Below are positions 60,227 to 64,000 of a DNA stretch of 64,000 bases, piece by piece. Both the position numbers and the translations under genes were made by a program. The DNA comes from Ricordea florida (taxonomy: Eukaryota; Cnidaria; Anthozoa; Corallimorpharia; Ricordeidae), in NCBI GenBank assembly GCA_949710005.1, contig OX453282.1, positions 14,578,009-14,642,008 of the forward strand, in the 5' to 3' direction. Positions within the stretch are counted from its first letter, which is position 1. Each line of letters opens with the position of its first letter. Under the pieces are notes generated by a model. That model saw nothing but the letters and a program-made list of their open reading frames with translations, had not been told where the DNA came from and made no database searches.

Positions 60227-60914
60227 AAGTCAACTCACTTCATCACTTGACAGTACATACATCTCCACATTTCTGCTAAAGAAAGAAAAATGTGTTTGCA
60301 ATCTGCTTTAGGTGGAAACAAATACAGATGGCCCAGAGAAGCAAAGGGTCATCCTCGCTGTAAAAACCTGTGAAGTTTTTCTTTGTTATTTCACTATTAT
60401 TTTCCTAGTCTCTACAGGAGCCCATCTCCTGGTCTCTATTGTTTTGTCTCCTTTGTTTCCTTTGTTCTACGTCACTCGTGAGCGTAAAAGGTTTCTACAC
60501 CGAGGATGAGCCAAAAGAATAAAAGTGATTCATTACCTGTCATTCATGGTTTCCACGAGAGAGGAAGAGTAAAGGCTGGAACGAGATCACGAACCCGCGG
60601 GAGAATGGGCCGAGCAAAATGGCGGAGAGAAAGAAAGCACAAATTTCGAGGCTTCCCGGTCTTTCATAGACAGCCACAGGAAAGGAAATGGCAATGTGTA
60701 ATGATATAACTTGCACCCGAGCCTGAACCCAAGTCTGTTACATTTGCAAGGCGTAACGCTCGAAATTTCGCCGACACGAGTGATCTATTAGACAACCAGT
60801 AAGTCAAATCTTTAGTTATTATTTGTTTCCTCGCGAAGCGAGGTTACTAATCGTGTCGCTTTCGGTCAGACCACGTGGCTCGCAAGCCCGAGTAAATCGA
60901 GCCGAGAGTTTTTA

Positions 60915-60946
<32 letters not shown>

Positions 60947-61036
60947 AAAAGTTATGATGCTTCGAGCCAACAGGGATGCCACACGCCAGAAGGATCCAAA
61001 AGGATTCGTAGTCCAAACCTCGAGTAATGAAATTTG

Positions 61037-61309
61037 TAGGCAATTGTGGAACACGAGGACGGACAACTTCGAGCGAAAAAAAAATATATATATATACAGT
61101 AAAAAATCTAAAAAAAGTTTAAAAATTTAATAAAAATAGACGTTTCGGTCAATGACCTTCATCAGTTGCAGTACTGCAACTGATGAAGGTCATTGACCGA
61201 AACGTCTATTTTTATTAAATTTTTAAACTTTTTTTAGATTTTTTACTGTATATATATATATTTTTTTTTTCGCTCGAAGTTGTCCGTCCTCGTGTTCCAC
61301 AATTGCCTA
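61037..61309. repeat. 273-bp near-perfect palindrome
   Basis: From TAGGCAATTGTGG to CCACAATTGCCTA the two halves are inverse copies, centred at 61172/61173 with no spacer. Only about one base of length difference lies in the AT/A runs. An AT microsatellite adjoins at the right end (61309-61330), and a separate (TA)n run lies at about 60917-60952. Confidence 0.85.
61180..61206 (+). ncRNA. Hammerhead-ribozyme-like core (also mirrored on minus strand 61139-61165)
   Basis: CTGATGA, a stem II (GGTC-ATT-GACC), then GAAACGTC reproduces the conserved boxes of a hammerhead ribozyme. Because the site is in a palindrome, the same core is present on the other strand. Such minimal hammerheads are known in Penelope-like elements and retrozymes. 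Stems I and III are not clearly formed in a single copy, so activity is uncertain. Confidence 0.4.
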
Positions 61310-61798
61310 TATATATATATATATATATATGTCCGTTCGCAGGCCAGGTTACTTGGCAACATTACTTCATATGAATTTCGGCCATAACGAATTCCGTGAA
61401 TGATGTTTTGAAAATAAGGTGAATTTTGTGGAAACCGATTTTTTTAATCCTGGAAGTACATCCTAGCAAGAAGATCTCCGAGATGCACAAGCAAGAGTCG
61501 CGAGAGATCGCCGACGAGTAAGTTTGAATGCCGCAAAAATCAGCACACGGGAAGCGGCGACTCAAAGCAGAAATTGAGAAACGACGGTTAAGGGACGATA
61601 ATATAATAAGAGGCATCGCAGCGACTGCTCGCTCAAAAAAGGCAAAGGAAACAGCAAGGAAAACGACCAGGAATACAATCAAGTTAGATTGGAAATTGAA
61701 TATGTTATCGATAAAAAAGACTGGTTTTAGCTATACAGCATTCAGAATTTAAGGAAAATGATGGTAACTGCATACAGACAGAATGAGAAGGCGAACGG

Positions 61799-62927
61799 GT
61801 AGTTACTAAAACGAGGAACCACCCAAAACGACCCAAAATGACCCAAAACGACCCACAACCATCCACAACGATCCACAACGATCCACAACGAACCCAAAAC
61901 GATCCAAAACGATCCACAACGACCCACAACGAACCAAAATATTCCAAAACGACCAAAAACGCCTTTGATAGTTTTTTTATAAACACTGACTTGTTTACTA
62001 AACTCGTCCCCAGGGCTCCCCTATGTTAAGATATCGATTTCGAAACATTTTGTGACAAGTTTGCCATGAATGAGCGAAAGTAAATCGATATTAAGTCGAA
62101 ACATCATCGGATCTTCCTCGTCAATCTTCGAAAATTTTCGAAAAAAGTCGGAAAATCTTCGGAGACATTCGTACGACCTTCGGACAACATTTTGCAAATC
62201 TTTTGAAATCTTCGGAAAATCTTCAAAAACATCGTAATTAGTATTTTTTGTTATAATAAACAGAATATTACATGGTTACTTGGAGATATGAAATTTAAAG
62301 ACTTCATATCTTGGTGCTGAAGGAGTTCTTTTTAAAGGGTCTGACGTTGACGATCCTGACTGCAAGCAGGCCCTCGACATTTTATAACATAATAATAAAT
62401 TAAATATGAGACATACTCATCCTTCTAATTTACTCGTTTCGTTCGCTGTACAAAACTACGATGGCGGCGATCGGCAGGAAAATATGGGACTCTGACAGGT
62501 ATGGGTAAGTTTTCTTATTTGTTTGCTTTCCATGTGATCCTGAGCTGAGTTGGCGGGAAAGTATTAGAGCCTTCACTCATATGCGGTCAGTTACATGAAC
62601 CCAATTGCCCATCGCTCGCTTTTTTCATTCCTATTACAAGCCAATTTCTTTCTTTCTTTAGTTTTATTTTTTGGGCTCTTTAGTTAGGTTTATATTTATT
62701 GTCTTATTTATTCCTTGCTATTATTTTTTTTTAAATTTTTAAAATTTTTTCATGTTCCGGGATGTTCCGGAATGTTCCGGCATGTTCCGGCTTTTATCGA
62801 CGCCCATTTTGGTTCGTTGTGGGTCGTTGTGGGTCGTTGTGGGTCGTTTTGGGTTCGTTGTGGGTCGTTGTGGGTCATTTTGGGTCGTTTTGGGTCGTTT
62901 TGGGTGGTTCCTCGTTTTAGTATCTAC
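61799..62927. mobile_element. Element bounded by inverted minisatellites and 11-bp direct repeats
   Basis: GTAGTTACTAAAACGAGG at the left matches the inverse of the right end (GTAGATACTAAAACGAGG). Both ends continue into tandem 10-bp repeats of CGACCCAAAA/CGATCCACAA type (61818-61950; inverse at 62805-62905). GAAGGCGAACG flanks both sides (61787-61797, 62928-62938), which looks like a target-site duplication. ATGTTCCGG repeats lie at 62752-62790. No transposase is recognised. Confidence 0.65.
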
Positions 62928-62939
62928 GAAGGCGAACGA

Positions 62940-63560
62940 CAAAACAGATTGCCATATCGTCGTGAATAAAGTGCCAGGAAAGGGGAAACAGAAACCAACC
63001 GCAAAGAAATGAAAGATTACAGCCACGAAGTATTAATACAGCAATGAGAATGCAAGTAGGTATTTTTAGTACTAAAACGATAGCTATCCATTTTAAAGAA
63101 ATTCCCAATACAGAGACTGCAGTTGTGATAGCAACTATTTATGATTATGTGATCTGATGTCATTTCAACAGTGAAAATATATTGTAGATTTGTCTGTTGT
63201 AGCAGTTATGTTCAGCATTTTAAACGGAAAAGATTCTTAACAATTAGTGACTGGTTCTGCAATATGATCAGTGATCATTGCAATTCTTTGAAAATAAAGC
63301 AGATGGTATTTATTACTGACTTTTGAGTAGTATTTCTCTTTGCTATATATCTTTTCTACATATATGTATTAAGTAATTAAAAGGTTTCGTTGGGACTGAC
63401 AAGTTCCATAGCCTTTTGAAAATGGATTTTTACATATGAGTTCCAGGTATCCCTGGGAATTACTCTCTTAGCCCCCACACTTTTCCCACGAATGAAAAAT
63501 TCATTTAAGCCCTACTTTGCAAAATTAGGCATAACATCGTAACCTTTGTTCTTAATGCTG
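62940..63560. other. No gene recognised
   Basis: This is AT-rich host DNA without a supported ORF. Confidence 0.4.
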
Positions 63561-63568
63561 TTTTTAAA

Positions 63569-64000
63569 ATTCATTTTTATGATGCAAAATACAAATATTT
63601 AACAACAACTGCAATATACAATTGACCTTTTACATTGGGAAGACTAAAGTTTGTAATGCCAAATTTTTCACGATCTTTCTTATATATTCATTGCAAGGGT
63701 GCTGTATGTAATAAAAAAGTATTTAAAGGTTCGTAAAAGCCCTGTGCTTTCAATCATGATTTTCCACACTAGCTGTATGGACAAATGACTGTATGGACTA
63801 ATTCATTTTTATGATGTCAAGTACAAATATTTAATAACAACCACAATATACAGTTGACATTTTACATTAAAAAAAACTCTACAAAGGAGAAACTAAAGTT
63901 TGTAATGCCAAACTTTTTATGATCTTTCTTATGTAATCATTCCAAGGTTGCGGTATGTAATAACAAGTCTTTGAAGTTTCCTAAATGCCCTATGCTTTCA
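63569..64000. repeat. Two tandem copies of a unit of about 235 bp
   Basis: Copy 1 (about 63569-63756) and copy 2 (about 63802-64000, reaching the window end) share TTCATTTTTATGATG, TACAAATATTTAA and AAGTTTGTAATGCCAAA in the same order and orientation. The array may continue beyond the window. Confidence 0.7.

Larger units (their letters stand above)
57848..60824. mobile_element. 3-kb DNA transposon with 120-bp TIRs
   Basis: 57848-57967 is the near-exact inverse of 60705-60824 (outer AAATAATAACTGAAGATTTG, inner end GTTATA). The interior holds a repeat-containing ORF (58548-58892), a GTAC microsatellite and a nested MITE (59959-60226), but no transposase that I recognise. It is presumably non-autonomous. 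Confidence 0.75.

Noticed and set aside
61800-61960. CRISPR-like array
   Set aside because: The units are about 10 bp and contiguous with no spacers, and the same array is inverted at 62.8 kb: minisatellites in a eukaryotic element.

Overview
The window is eukaryotic, most likely from a cnidarian (coral or anemone type). That assignment is inference: it rests on the style of the Polinton genes, the dense MITE content, CR1/L2-like LINE remnants and an intron-split Ras-like gene. Nothing in the window names the species.

Two related Polinton/Maverick-type virus-like transposons dominate. Element A (1 to about 10.49 kb) is cut by the window's left edge: only the first 9 codons of its integrase remain, followed by the full capsid/packaging/membrane-protein half. 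Element B (32157-49062, 16,906 bp) is complete. It has 487-bp terminal inverted repeats beginning AGTAGGGG and a 5-bp flanking repeat CCTAC. It encodes a protein-primed family B DNA polymerase, a retrovirus-type DDE integrase, a probable double-jelly-roll major capsid protein, an A32-like packaging ATPase, a penton-like candidate, an NCLDV-like single-stranded DNA-binding protein candidate, a run of membrane and coiled-coil proteins, and a SAP-like/zinc-repeat protein. Every ORF I can see in either element is open.

The expression layout is the most interesting part. Nearly every gene has a T(C/T)TAAA(A/G) box 21-30 nt before its ATG. Gene 3' ends at convergent and minus-strand junctions carry a recurring hairpin, TGTTATGTAACC-loop-GGGTTATATAACA. 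Together with the NCLDV-like protein this suggests transcription in the style of giant viruses and virophages rather than by host chromatin rules (inference). I see no adenovirus-type maturation protease gene. The only candidate replacement is a Cys...His domain inside the polymerase.

Between the elements (10.5-32.1 kb) is host DNA: four coding exons of a Ras-family GTPase (14217-22914), a degraded LINE on the minus strand (26.2-28.4 kb), many palindromic MITEs, a tRNA-like relic and a possible broken gene at 30.1-30.7 kb. Element B sits in the loop of a 107-bp host inverted repeat.

From 49.1 to 64 kb there is host DNA with further mobile elements: a pogo/Tigger-like MITE that has captured an exon, a 3-kb element with 120-bp TIRs and a 60-bp coding repeat, a 273-bp near-perfect palindrome containing a hammerhead-ribozyme-like core, and an element bounded by inverted minisatellites.
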